NCBI GenBank assembly: GCA_036510575.1
Contig: DATCDR010000040.1
Location: forward strand, 1 to 18,952
Origin: DATCDR01 sp036510575
Lineage (GTDB): Bacteria; Actinomycetota; Acidimicrobiia; Acidimicrobiales; Bog-793
Reading direction: 5' to 3'
Length of the DNA: 18,952 nt
The translations under genes and the position numbers were made by a program. The notes beneath the pieces were generated by a model, which had not been told where the DNA came from, made no database searches, and saw nothing but the letters and a program-made list of their open reading frames with translations. Below, one piece after another: positions 1 through 7,190 of the stretch (the stretch's first letter is position 1; every line of letters begins with the position of its first letter).

Positions 1-243
1 GCATCGCTCGCCGCTCGATCCCAGTGGCGCGCGATTTTTCCCCCTCAGGGCAGTGACCGGAGCTGGCGCCATGCCATCACCCTCCTCCTGCGACGGCTGA
101 ATCCGCGGCGACGGAGCCGCAGTAACCCGAGGGTCATCAAGAGCAAGTACGTGAAATGGCACGTGAAGCGCGCCCACCATTGGACCTGGCCGCAGCCAAC
201 CGGTCCGCCGCTGATCACGATCCCGACCGTTCTGAGGACTTAA
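1..243 (+). CDS. Transposase, C-terminal fragment (IS4-like), cut by window edge
   Basis: The frame is open from base 1 to a TAA at 241-243 and gives 80 residues with no start inside the window. The end carries a basic stretch (NPRRRSRSNPRVIKSKYVKW) followed by HVKRAHH and WPQPTGPP. I recognise this as the C-terminal tail common to IS4-type DDE transposases of actinobacteria. No catalytic residue is visible because the core lies upstream of the window. The stop sits 16 bp from the end of the convergent L,D-transpeptidase gene. I could not identify a terminal inverted repeat, so I cannot say whether the element is intact on its left side. The family call is from memory of the tail motif and is moderately sure. 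Confidence 0.6.
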   Translation, partial: ASLAARSQWRAIFPPQGSDRSWRHAITLLLRRLNPRRRSRSNPRVIKSKYVKWHVKRAHHWTWPQPTGPPLITIPTVLRT

Positions 244-259
244 CTAAACGGTATTGCGA

Positions 260-1015
260 TTAGCCGCGATCACTAGCCTCGACGCCGATCGAGATCACCG
301 GCTGGTCGTCAGGTCGCAGCCACCTCAAGAGGGTGAGCAGAGAGCCGGTTGCAAGCGCGACACACCCGGCGGTAGACGCCCCCGTGCTCTCGTGGACAAA
401 GATCGCTGAACCGCGTCCAGGAACGACCGGCGACGTGTTGTAGTCGACCAACGCGAAGTAGTCGTACTGCGGCACGACTCGCCACAGCGCTTCGCTGCCA
501 CCTCCGAAGGGCGGTGCCGTGCCACAGCGCACGTGGACGAAGCGGTTGTACATCAGCGAAGAGGGAGCCTCATCCCACCAATCGCCGCAGACGATTCGCT
601 GATACAGGTAGGCAACGCCGGGGTTTGGAGCTATGCCGTACATCACGGGGCCAATGGAGTACTCGCCAATCGGGGTCGCCCCGTCGCCCTCAAACTTGCG
701 CGACGAAAGTCCACTTCGGCCAACCGAGGCGCTCCACGGACCCTCGACACGGACGAAGCATGCTCCGACCCGGGACCACAGTGACACCGAGGCCACCGTC
801 GAGGACATGCTCGGTGCCTCGACCGTCACTACCTGATGAACGGCGCGGGACAAAGTCCCGACACTTGGGGCGGGCGTAGCGCAGGCGCGGTCGGAAAGCT
901 CGGCGGCCGCGCCTCGATCCACGCGGCCTCCTAGGGCGATCAAAATAAGCAGCGGTGACAGCATCAATGCCACAACCGACGTTCGGAGTAGGTGTCCCCT
1001 TGAGCGAATCGACAT
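260..1015 (-). CDS. Secreted L,D-transpeptidase (YkuD family)
   Basis: Probable cell-wall enzyme of the YkuD/ErfK family. Such enzymes form 3-3 peptidoglycan cross-links or attach proteins to peptidoglycan outside the membrane, using a catalytic cysteine. The 251-residue product starts with a basic segment and a hydrophobic stretch (about 12-30) ending in an Ala-rich region, which fits a signal peptide or membrane anchor. The YkuD domain occupies roughly 75-245. It has the GDGATPIGEY motif (110-119) and a catalytic block with His208 (FVHES) and Cys218 (AGCVAL). I chose ATG at 1015 because GGAAGG lies 11 nt upstream. The in-frame ATG at 1024 is only 2 nt from that site, and longer starts add a non-hydrophobic N-terminus ahead of the signal sequence. 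It is a lone gene, convergent with the transposase fragment. Confidence 0.85.
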   Translation of the reverse strand: MSIRSRGHLLRTSVVALMLSPLLILIALGGRVDRGAAAELSDRACATPAPSVGTLSRAVHQVVTVEAPSMSSTVASVSLWSRVGACFVRVEGPWSASVGRSGLSSRKFEGDGATPIGEYSIGPVMYGIAPNPGVAYLYQRIVCGDWWDEAPSSLMYNRFVHVRCGTAPPFGGGSEALWRVVPQYDYFALVDYNTSPVVPGRGSAIFVHESTGASTAGCVALATGSLLTLLRWLRPDDQPVISIGVEASDRG

Positions 1016-1352
1016 CTCGGTCATCACCTTCCGCGTGCTCGTCGCGGTGCCACGCCGCGGCGTGCATCTTCGATAACTCGACGCCCAACCCTGGGCACGG
1101 CTGACAACCGCCCCAAAGCACCGTCGGTCGATCAGGTGACCGGCCATACGTAGGCGGCACCCTACGCATCCAAAAGCAGCACCGCGGGTGCGGCGCGCTC
1201 ACGACGACCGGCATCGGCTTGTTACTCGACACGATTGATACTCGCACAGCCGGCGTCGCAGCCTCGCTCGTGCTAACGAACCTGACTCTGCTCGTAGCGA
1301 GCTGATCCGTGGCAGAGGCGCCCCGAGCTCGACTTCCGAGCCTGTAGCGCAG
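1016..1352. other. Intergenic stretch upstream of the L,D-transpeptidase gene
   Basis: I see no convincing gene here on either strand. The open frames that cross it are low-complexity Arg/Pro/Ser translations typical of out-of-frame GC-rich DNA. No clear -35/-10 pair for the L,D-transpeptidase gene was found. The only obvious site is the purine-rich GGAAGG just before 1015. Confidence 0.5.
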
Positions 1353-1383
1353 GAGGAGGGGCCTTAACCGACGGCCCCTCCTC
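1353..1383 (-). terminator. Terminator hairpin of the solute-binding protein remnant
   Basis: GAGGAGGGGCC at 1353-1363 pairs perfectly with GGCCCCTCCTC at 1373-1383, an 11-bp GC-rich stem with a 9-nt loop. On the minus strand it lies 30 bp after the restored stop codon of the solute-binding protein remnant, where an intrinsic terminator is expected. There is no strong T tract, which is common in GC-rich actinobacteria. Confidence 0.6.
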
Positions 1384-1412
1384 TGCTCTTGGCCTGAATC
1401 GGCCAACTTGGA

Positions 1413-2043
1413 TCACCTCAACGCGAGGTTCTCCCACTGGACGAACAGAGCGAGTGCGCCAAGCCACCGTTTGGAACGAGTTGCCTCGTCGTGACGTCGA
1501 ACGCATGATTCGCGTACATCCACACGGCATAAACGTGCTGGTTCATCAGATTGCCGATCTGGCTGTACACCTTGGTCAACGCTGCCGGGTTGTTAAAGCC
1601 AGCGGACTGGTTCAACAGACCGTTCAGGTTGGCATCGTTCACGCCGGAGAACGCCGCGCCGCCCTTGAAGAACTGCCCGTCATTGATCGTCGGGTTCACA
1701 CTCGGTCCCCAGTTCTCATCGATCGCCTGCCACGAGCCCGAGAACGTGATGCCGAGCATCTGCTGAAGTGAGTAGTCCTGAATGGTCACCTTGATCCCGG
1801 CCGCTTGCCACATCGTCGCGATTGCCTGAACCTCGTTGATCCAAAACGCGCTGTTGGTAGTCGTCGACAAACTCACGCTAAGCCCACCGAGCTGGCTTAC
1901 GAGGGCCTTCGCCTTGGCGAGGTTGTACCCGAGGTAGTACTTGTCTCCCCCTTGACCACGACCAAGCGTGGCTACTTCTCGATGAAACTCCCCCCTCGAG
2001 GGACCAGCGGAAGCTGGGCCACTTCGACGGCACCGCCACTCCG
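1413..2043 (-). pseudogene. ABC transporter family 5 solute-binding protein, 3' remnant with two frameshifts
   Basis: An intact family 5 (oligopeptide/dipeptide type) protein would be a secreted lipoprotein of about 500-600 residues. Only a C-terminal part is visible here. Three frames join into one sensible protein. Frame one, from about 2040, gives VAQLPLVPRGGSFIEK and hits TAG at 1974-1972. Frame two gives TLGRGQGGDKYYLGYNLAKA and continues through WQAAGIKVTI, FSGSWQAIDENWG and VYAVWMYANHAFDV. Frame three supplies the expected tail ALALFVQWENLALR and a TGA at 1415-1413. Restoring one base near 1972 and one near 1460 repairs both breaks. The middle frame alone (1418-1876) is open but begins at an internal Met, so it is not an independent gene. 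Homology fades upstream of about 2043, and the signal peptide and N-terminal lobe are missing. Confidence 0.75.
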
Positions 2044-2230
2044 GTGGTAATCCGGGCCACCGATGCCATCGCCCCCTGCCCCGGCTTCCGCCAATCCCCC
2101 GACGGTGTTACGAGTATATGACTTTCATAACGGAAAGGCAAGCGGAATGACATGACATCGTCATATTTCGTACCCCTTGCTAACTGTCCACCCTCAGAAG
2201 CACCGTTCGAGCAGCATCCCTGTGAGGGTT

Positions 2231-2244
2231 CTATTGCGCAATAG
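2231..2244. promoter_or_regulatory. 14-bp perfect palindrome, possible operator
   Basis: CTATTGCGCAATAG is a perfect palindrome about 180 bp upstream of the DUF3052 gene. A homodimeric regulator could bind such a site. No regulator gene lies nearby, and chance occurrence is possible. Confidence 0.3.
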
Positions 2245-2358
2245 CACCAGAGGAACTCTGGCTATCGTCGCCTAGGAGGACAGTCGGAGCAGCCGAATCG
2301 GCCCTGCGGCGTCGGTGGTACGAAGAGCACTGTGACTCGTAGTTCGTTCGTAATATTT

Positions 2359-2375
2359 GACTCCTGTGAGGAGTC
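2359..2375 (+). promoter_or_regulatory. Hairpin upstream of the DUF3052 gene
   Basis: GACTCC (2359-2364) pairs with GGAGTC (2370-2375) around a TGTGA loop, ending 45 bp before the GTG start. It could be a leader hairpin. It has no T tract, so it is a poor terminator candidate. Confidence 0.3.
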
Positions 2376-2420
2376 GCTACTTGCCGGACAACCTCGTGCT
2401 GCATGAAAGACTGACCAACT

Positions 2421-2849
2421 GTGGCGGGCTACTCCGGGACTCCCCTCGCAGCCAAGCTCGGCATCAAGAGCGATGCTGTAGTTCTACTTCTCAACGCGCC
2501 AGACGCTCTTGGGCTCAAGCTCCCCGATGGGGTCGCGGTCGGCCAATCACTCGATCGGACGCCCGACGTCATTCTCGCATTCTTCACCCAACTAGCTGAG
2601 CTCGAAGAGGCGATCGACACGCTCGCGTCGGCGATCTTCCCGGCCGGGAGCCTCTGGGTCGCCTGGCCGAAAAAGGCGTCCCGGATGCAGACCGACCTTT
2701 CCGACAACCACGTGCGCTCCTGCGCGATCCAACGCGGACTCGTTGACAACAAGGTCTGCGCCGTCGACGAAACGTGGTCCGCGCTGAGGGTGGTGTGGCG
2801 GAAAGAACTACGGCCGACGCGATCTCCGACCGCCCGAGGACGCCGCTAA
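2421..2849 (+). CDS. DUF3052 family protein
   Basis: A 142-residue soluble protein of the DUF3052 family, widespread in actinobacteria and without a settled function. The family hallmarks are in order: the N-terminal AGYSGTPLAAKLGIK (2-16), the NAPD turn (25-28), WVAWPKKAS (79-87) and GLVDNKVCAVDETWSALRVV (106-125). The length is typical, with a short basic tail after residue 130 (PTRSPTARGRR). The start is GTG at 2421, followed directly by the conserved AGYSGTP sequence, with a weak GAAAGA purine stretch upstream. It is a single gene facing the MetE-like gene tail to tail across 67 bp. The family call is firm; the biochemical role is not known to me. Confidence 0.88.
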   Translation: MAGYSGTPLAAKLGIKSDAVVLLLNAPDALGLKLPDGVAVGQSLDRTPDVILAFFTQLAELEEAIDTLASAIFPAGSLWVAWPKKASRMQTDLSDNHVRSCAIQRGLVDNKVCAVDETWSALRVVWRKELRPTRSPTARGRR

Positions 2850-2916
2850 TCCAACGCAGCACCGCCAACTGCAGCCTGCGAGGCCGAAGAGCTCACCTCG
2901 GGCGCTTCTCTCATAT

Positions 2917-4038
2917 TTACTCGCTAGCGAGGCGTGCGCCCTCTACCACCGAACGCATTTTCGCCCACACCACTGAAGGCGAGACCCGATCGCGACCAAT
3001 GAAGGTGTCAAACCCACAGTCCGTTCCTGCGACAACCCGCTCCGCGCCGACGATGTCGACATAGCGCTTGAGGCGCTGCGCAATCAGCCTCGGGTGCTCG
3101 ACGAAGTTCGACGTCGAGTCGATGACGCCAGGTATCAGGTACTTCTCATCAGGGAGCTCGAACGTCTCGAACAACTCCCACTCCCACTCGTGCCGGGGGT
3201 TTGCGCCCTCGATCGAAATACCGGCAGGGCGCGCGGTGGCGATGAGGTCGATCAGATCCGAGAGCGGAACGTCGGTGGTGTGCGGGGATTCGTAATTACC
3301 CCAGCAGACGTGGAGCCGCATCGCTTCGGGCGCAAGTCCGCTTGTTGCGTCGTTCACTGCGTCGATGCTCAATGCCACCTCGCGGCGGAACTCCTCGACG
3401 GAAAGGTCTTGGAACACGCTGTTGTGACTCATCGCGAAATCGGGGCAGTCCAGCTGCAGCGTGATCCCGGCGTCGACGATCGCTTGATACTCGGACCGCA
3501 TCGCATCGGCGATCGCGCCGAGGAACTCCTCGCGGCTGGGGTAGTACGTGTTTCCAAAGAACATCGCTATCAACCCCGGGCTTGCAGCGCTCATGAACAG
3601 CCGCTCTGTCCCGATGCCGCTCGCCTCCGCTGCAGCCTTCAAGCGCGCGATATCGCGGTGCACCGCACCTGGATCGATGAGCTCGATGGGCCCATTACAC
3701 GGCGGGAGCGGAGGACTCGGTCGACCTCGGAGGCGGACCGACAGCTCTGCGAAGTCAGGATGGTCCTTGAGATCGTTCGCCCGCGGACGACTGACCGGCT
3801 CACCTTCGAATCCACTCAGTCGGTCCTGCACATAGGTGGAGTAACCCGTCTTCGATTGCTCGCCGTCATTGACGATCTCAATCCCCGCCTCGACTTGCAT
3901 CGCGACGATGTCGACGACCGCGCGATCAGCAAGCTGATCGAGCCCAACGGGATCGCGACCCTCTTGGCGCTCGATCAGCTGCGCGGTGATGTCCGCTGGC
4001 CGCGGAAGGCTCCCTGTGTGCGTCGTCGCGATCCCCAT
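2917..4038 (-). CDS. Cobalamin-independent methionine synthase II-like (MetE C-domain) zinc methyl/alkyl-transferase
   Basis: A 373-residue single-domain protein of the UROD/MetE-C superfamily. Relatives transfer a methyl or alkyl group to a thiol activated by zinc; they include the MetE catalytic domain and epoxyalkane:coenzyme M transferases. The likely zinc ligands are visible: His243 and Cys245 in LHVCWGNYE, Glu277 in SIEGANPRH and Cys341 in GTDCGF. The N-terminal THTGSLPRP (6-14), the NDGEQSKTGY block (57-66) and the GVIDSTSNFVEHP block (304-316) are also typical. It lacks the N-terminal half of true MetE (about 750 residues), so it is not metE itself and the thiol acceptor is unknown. 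The start is ATG at 4038 with AAGGGG 11 nt upstream. The gene is divergent from the GT-C gene at 4384. Confidence 0.85.
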   Translation of the reverse strand: MGIATTHTGSLPRPADITAQLIERQEGRDPVGLDQLADRAVVDIVAMQVEAGIEIVNDGEQSKTGYSTYVQDRLSGFEGEPVSRPRANDLKDHPDFAELSVRLRGRPSPPLPPCNGPIELIDPGAVHRDIARLKAAAEASGIGTERLFMSAASPGLIAMFFGNTYYPSREEFLGAIADAMRSEYQAIVDAGITLQLDCPDFAMSHNSVFQDLSVEEFRREVALSIDAVNDATSGLAPEAMRLHVCWGNYESPHTTDVPLSDLIDLIATARPAGISIEGANPRHEWEWELFETFELPDEKYLIPGVIDSTSNFVEHPRLIAQRLKRYVDIVGAERVVAGTDCGFDTFIGRDRVSPSVVWAKMRSVVEGARLASE

Positions 4039-4068
4039 CGGTCACTCTGCCCCTTCTTGTCCTCACGC

Positions 4069-4085
4069 CCGGGGTACGACCCCGG
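4069..4085 (-). promoter_or_regulatory. Leader hairpin upstream of the MetE-like gene
   Basis: CCGGGG (4069-4074) pairs with CCCCGG (4080-4085) around a 5-nt loop. The hairpin ends about 30 bp before the MetE-like start codon on the minus strand and just upstream of the ribosome-binding site. It could affect translation or be a fortuitous GC-rich stem. Confidence 0.35.
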
Positions 4086-4121
4086 ATGGCAATGCACCCA
4101 GCGCTCCCAGACACCTGCCGC

Positions 4122-4137
4122 CGCGGCATATGCCGCG
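4122..4137. promoter_or_regulatory. 16-bp perfect palindrome, possible operator
   Basis: CGCGGCATATGCCGCG is a perfect 16-bp palindrome between two divergent genes, 84 bp upstream of the MetE-like start. Position and symmetry fit a dimeric repressor site. No regulator is encoded nearby. Confidence 0.4.
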
Positions 4138-4383
4138 ACGGCACCCGTATTCTTGCTGTCTCCTCGAGAAAATAGCCAGCTGCGTCGATTCATTCCCGCG
4201 GGTGACCAAGGCTCGCTGAGGATCGCGGCTTCGGCAACGCGGGCGCTCGAATCAGAACGACACCCCCAGCAACCTCATCTGTCAAAGCGGGAACACAAAG
4301 CCCCAGCAGGGAGCAATCCTGCTGCCACCGTTTGCCTCGGTGCTACGTGCCGCCCAACCAACGAGAAGCCGGCTGGTTAGCCT

Positions 4384-6249
4384 GTGGCGGTGGTTGCCAC
4401 AGAGGAGGTTCTCGAACGGATCAACGCGCTCGACGACGCGTCGGACGTTGTCGCCACGAAGCGCTCCGGGAGGCCTTTGTACCGCTCCCTCGGCGAGGCA
4501 GCATCCGTGCTACTCGCACCCCTGATCGCGTTCTACGGCCTGAGGCTACGAGCGATGGCGCCAGTGCAGCTACCAGACCCGAGCATGCACACCACGTACA
4601 TCGTGCAACCCCACGACATATTCGTGCGCTACGCGGCTGCCTTTTCCTCCACCGCCAGAATGCGCGAAGCAGCTGACGTCGGGCTGCTGGAGCCAGCGAG
4701 AATCGCCTACCTGCTCTTTGGAGGGGTACCCGGTTTCTTCGTCACAAGATACGTATTCGCCCTCATCGCGATCGTTCCGATCTATGTGCTACTCGAGCGC
4801 CTCTACGGGCGGGCAGCTGGCTTCGTCGGCATAGCGGTTGTCATGACCTGCCCGGTGGTAATCACCGCGTGGGGAACCGACTATCCCGACGCCGCGGTCG
4901 TCTCGTACATCGCCGGAGGACTCGCCTGCCTCGCAATGCCCTGCGCGACTCGCTGGCGGCGGGCGTGGCTCGTCGGGGCTGGCGTGTTGCTGACGGCTGC
5001 CAGCTGGGCACATGGCGTCGGAGCACTCCTTGCTGGCACCGCAGTCCTGACGTACGTGCTCGTTCGCCTGTTTCGCGAGCGGAGGGAGCTGGCAGGCGAC
5101 ATCGTGCTACTCGCAGTGATGGCGGCAGCGACGACCGGGGCTCTCGTCCCCGGGTCGGGTCTGCTACTCGGCCAATACAATTTCATCGGGCCGACAATTT
5201 CCGCCCTCCGGTTCCTCGACCAACCGTCACAGATTCTGCAGTGGCACTCGGCCAGCTCGATATGGGCGCATTACGTCGCCTATCTCCTCGTTCCGCCGGC
5301 GATCCTCCTCGCCTTCGCGGTGGTCTTTGCTCGCAGAGTTCGCGAGGTGCCGACCCCGCAGCTTTACGTCGGCGCTGTCGCCGCGGTCCAGTTCGTCGTC
5401 TTTGTCTACATGCAGTTCTTCCACCATCTCCAGACGCTCGAGATGCACTACTTCTCCTCGACGCTTTGGGCGTCGGTATGTCTGGCACTCGCCGTCGTCA
5501 TCTGCGAGCTCGCTCGGGCGCTTTTCCCTAGCCGTTCGCGACGCTGGCTGCCTGCAGCGACCGTCGTCGCCGTCGCGCTCGCGTACGAGCTCGACCCGCA
5601 TGTGCCGGCCTTCGGATGGCGGCCCTATGGCGCGCTCGTCGCGGTGATCCTCATCGTGATGGCGTTTTCTGGACGACTCGTTGGCATGGTCAGCCGCCGC
5701 GGCCTCGTCTGGATCGGCACGCTGGTCGCGGTCGTAGGTGTCACCGCAAGCGCCCTCGTCCTCACCGTCGCCCCAATCCCTCGGCACCGCTTGTTTCCAG
5801 ACACCGTCTTCGATCCCGCACCGGCGTATGCAACCTCACTCGGAGGAAGTGACGGAAACCTCGTCAGCGCCTACCGCGTGACGACCGAGTTACCGCATTT
5901 CGTCGGCACGGCGACGTTTTCAGGTGAAGAGCTGATGATGTCGCTTCCACTCAACGAGATTGGATCGTTGCTCGAACTGGTCGGGATATACCACGCGGGC
6001 TACGACCTGCTGCCGTCCTCCTTGCCCCAGCTTTCCGACGGTGATCGCATCACCCTCTCGCTTCGCCGACCAGCCGAGATCCTTGTTCTCGGCACGTCAA
6101 GTGCAGCAAACGACGGCGTGTTGGGGTCGCTCGCTCCGTACTATCCGAGGCTTCTTCGGGCAACAGTGCTTCGATCAGGATCGTTCGCCGTGTACGTGTG
6201 GCTCTACTACCTCGGCGTCTACGGACATGCAGGCGTCACGGTGAAATAG
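4384..6249 (+). CDS. Polytopic membrane glycosyltransferase-like protein (GT-C fold)
   Basis: A 621-residue integral membrane protein with about a dozen hydrophobic segments and a C-terminal soluble part (about 480-600). Its plan fits GT-C enzymes, which use polyprenyl-phosphate sugars on the outer face of the membrane. After the first membrane segment (about 36-54) comes an extracytoplasmic loop with Asp65 in LPDPSMHTTY and Asp78. A second acidic loop carries GTDYPDAAV (Asp166, Asp169), in the manner of PMT/ArnT-like proteins. GTG at 4384 is the first start after an in-frame TAG at 4378, but no ribosome-binding site precedes it. A start a few codons later, for example GTG at 4390, is possible. 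It converges on the GT2 gene across an 18-bp gap filled by a CGCGTT-type short repeat. Donor, acceptor and exact family are unknown. Confidence 0.7.
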   Translation: MAVVATEEVLERINALDDASDVVATKRSGRPLYRSLGEAASVLLAPLIAFYGLRLRAMAPVQLPDPSMHTTYIVQPHDIFVRYAAAFSSTARMREAADVGLLEPARIAYLLFGGVPGFFVTRYVFALIAIVPIYVLLERLYGRAAGFVGIAVVMTCPVVITAWGTDYPDAAVVSYIAGGLACLAMPCATRWRRAWLVGAGVLLTAASWAHGVGALLAGTAVLTYVLVRLFRERRELAGDIVLLAVMAAATTGALVPGSGLLLGQYNFIGPTISALRFLDQPSQILQWHSASSIWAHYVAYLLVPPAILLAFAVVFARRVREVPTPQLYVGAVAAVQFVVFVYMQFFHHLQTLEMHYFSSTLWASVCLALAVVICELARALFPSRSRRWLPAATVVAVALAYELDPHVPAFGWRPYGALVAVILIVMAFSGRLVGMVSRRGLVWIGTLVAVVGVTASALVLTVAPIPRHRLFPDTVFDPAPAYATSLGGSDGNLVSAYRVTTELPHFVGTATFSGEELMMSLPLNEIGSLLELVGIYHAGYDLLPSSLPQLSDGDRITLSLRRPAEILVLGTSSAANDGVLGSLAPYYPRLLRATVLRSGSFAVYVWLYYLGVYGHAGVTVK

Positions 6250-6267
6250 GCGCGTTCGCGTTCGCGT

Positions 6268-7065
6268 TCACGCCGACTGCCGCTTCGACTTTGGCGCAAT
6301 TGGCAATGCAGTATCGAGGCGCCGCTCGATGTCGAGGTAGGGATAGCGCGCACGACCTTGACGGTACCGCCGGTACTGCAAGGACGTTCTAAGCACGCCC
6401 AGGCCGTAGCGAACGCTCTCCGCGAAGTCGACCGATGACGAGTCCGCCTCATAGCGCGTCGGGCACGAGAGCTCACCAATCCGAGCTCCGACCGCCATGG
6501 CCTGCACAATCAACTGGTTGTCGAAGACGAAGCCGTCAGAGTTGTGCTCCAAGGGGAGTACCTCAAGCAACTCGCGGCTGTAGGCGCGAAGTCCAGTGTG
6601 GTACTCGGAGAGCTTGTAACCGACGACGAGGTTCTCGAACAACGTCAAGACCCGATTCGAGACGTACTTCCACATCGGCATGCCACCCGTGGTTGGGTTC
6701 TGCGCGAGGATCCGCGAGCCGAGTATGAAGTCGTAGTCGCCGTAGGCGATCATTGCCGCCATTGCGGGTACCAGCCGAGGCGAGTACTGGTAATCCGGAT
6801 GGAGCATTACGACAATGTCGGCACCGCGCTCGAGTGCGGCGTGGTAGCAGGTCTTCTGATTCCCTCCGTAACCCTTGTTCCGATCGTGACGGATCGTCTC
6901 TAACCCGAGTGCACGAGCCTCTTCGACCGTCCCGTCAGTGCTCGCGTCATCGACAACTAAGATCTCATCGATCACGGACCGGTCGATCTCAGCTACCGTC
7001 CGGCGAAGTGTCAGTGCCGCGTTATAGGCCGGGAGTACGACCACGAGTCGCTTGCCCTTGATCAT
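6268..7065 (-). CDS. Glycosyltransferase family 2, DPM1-like (polyprenyl-phosphate sugar synthase type)
   Basis: A 265-residue cytosolic GT-A enzyme. Relatives transfer a sugar from a nucleotide donor to a polyprenyl phosphate. Visible motifs: LPAYNAA (11-17), ILVVDDASTDGT (35-46), GYGGNQ (65-70), the metal-site region MLHPDYQYSP (87-96), LGSR (115-118), and GLRAYSRE (158-165), followed by a hydrophilic tail with no membrane segments. Where dolichol-phosphate-mannose synthases have Asp-Ala-Asp, this protein has His89-Pro-Asp91. I recall that variant from a conserved bacterial subfamily, so it is probably not a defect. ATG at 7065 is preferred because GGTGAG sits 6 nt upstream; an in-frame TTG at 7080 is the alternative. 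It lies 125 bp downstream of the GT-C gene on the same strand and plausibly supplies donors for its membrane neighbours. Confidence 0.85.
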   Translation of the reverse strand: MIKGKRLVVVLPAYNAALTLRRTVAEIDRSVIDEILVVDDASTDGTVEEARALGLETIRHDRNKGYGGNQKTCYHAALERGADIVVMLHPDYQYSPRLVPAMAAMIAYGDYDFILGSRILAQNPTTGGMPMWKYVSNRVLTLFENLVVGYKLSEYHTGLRAYSRELLEVLPLEHNSDGFVFDNQLIVQAMAVGARIGELSCPTRYEADSSSVDFAESVRYGLGVLRTSLQYRRYRQGRARYPYLDIERRLDTALPIAPKSKRQSA

Positions 7066-7190
7066 CTCTCGCTCACCCAATCATCCGGGCGGACCGCCCT
7101 TGCCGAACAAAACGACCTGCGGGCCGCGCTCCGCGCCGCCGCATGCTACGCCAGGTCTTCAAAGCCACGGGCGAAACCGGCATCCGATGC

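Larger units (their letters stand above)
2044..2420. other. Intergenic stretch with palindromes
   Basis: No gene is supported. The stretch contains ATGAC-ATC-GTCAT (2152-2164), a 14-bp perfect palindrome (2231-2244) and a hairpin just before the DUF3052 gene (2359-2375). A weak -10-like TAATAT occurs at 2351-2356, without a good -35 at the right distance. Confidence 0.5.
4039..4383. other. Divergent intergenic region between MetE-like and GT-C genes
   Basis: No gene is supported in these 345 bp. The region holds a 6-bp GC hairpin (4069-4085) and a 16-bp palindrome (4122-4137), both on the side of the MetE-like gene. I compared the minus-strand leader with the conserved cores of SAM, cobalamin and SAH riboswitches and found no match. 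Confidence 0.5.

Noticed and set aside
690..1406. 238-residue minus-strand frame overlapping the L,D-transpeptidase gene
   Set aside because: It is out of frame with the catalytic domain and has low-complexity Arg/Ser/Pro composition.
4039..4121. SAH, SAM or cobalamin riboswitch before the MetE-like gene
   Set aside because: A GGAGCGCTG string recalls the SAH riboswitch, but its partner helix strand and remaining core are absent. No SAM or B12-box core is present.
3094..4380. 428-residue plus-strand frame opposite the MetE-like gene
   Set aside because: It is antisense to a gene with a full zinc site and family motifs; its own translation is Arg/Asp/His-rich and unrecognisable.
6251..6267. 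Short CGCGTT-type tandem repeat between convergent stops
   Set aside because: Only about three 6-bp units in an 18-bp gap; too short to call a functional repeat.
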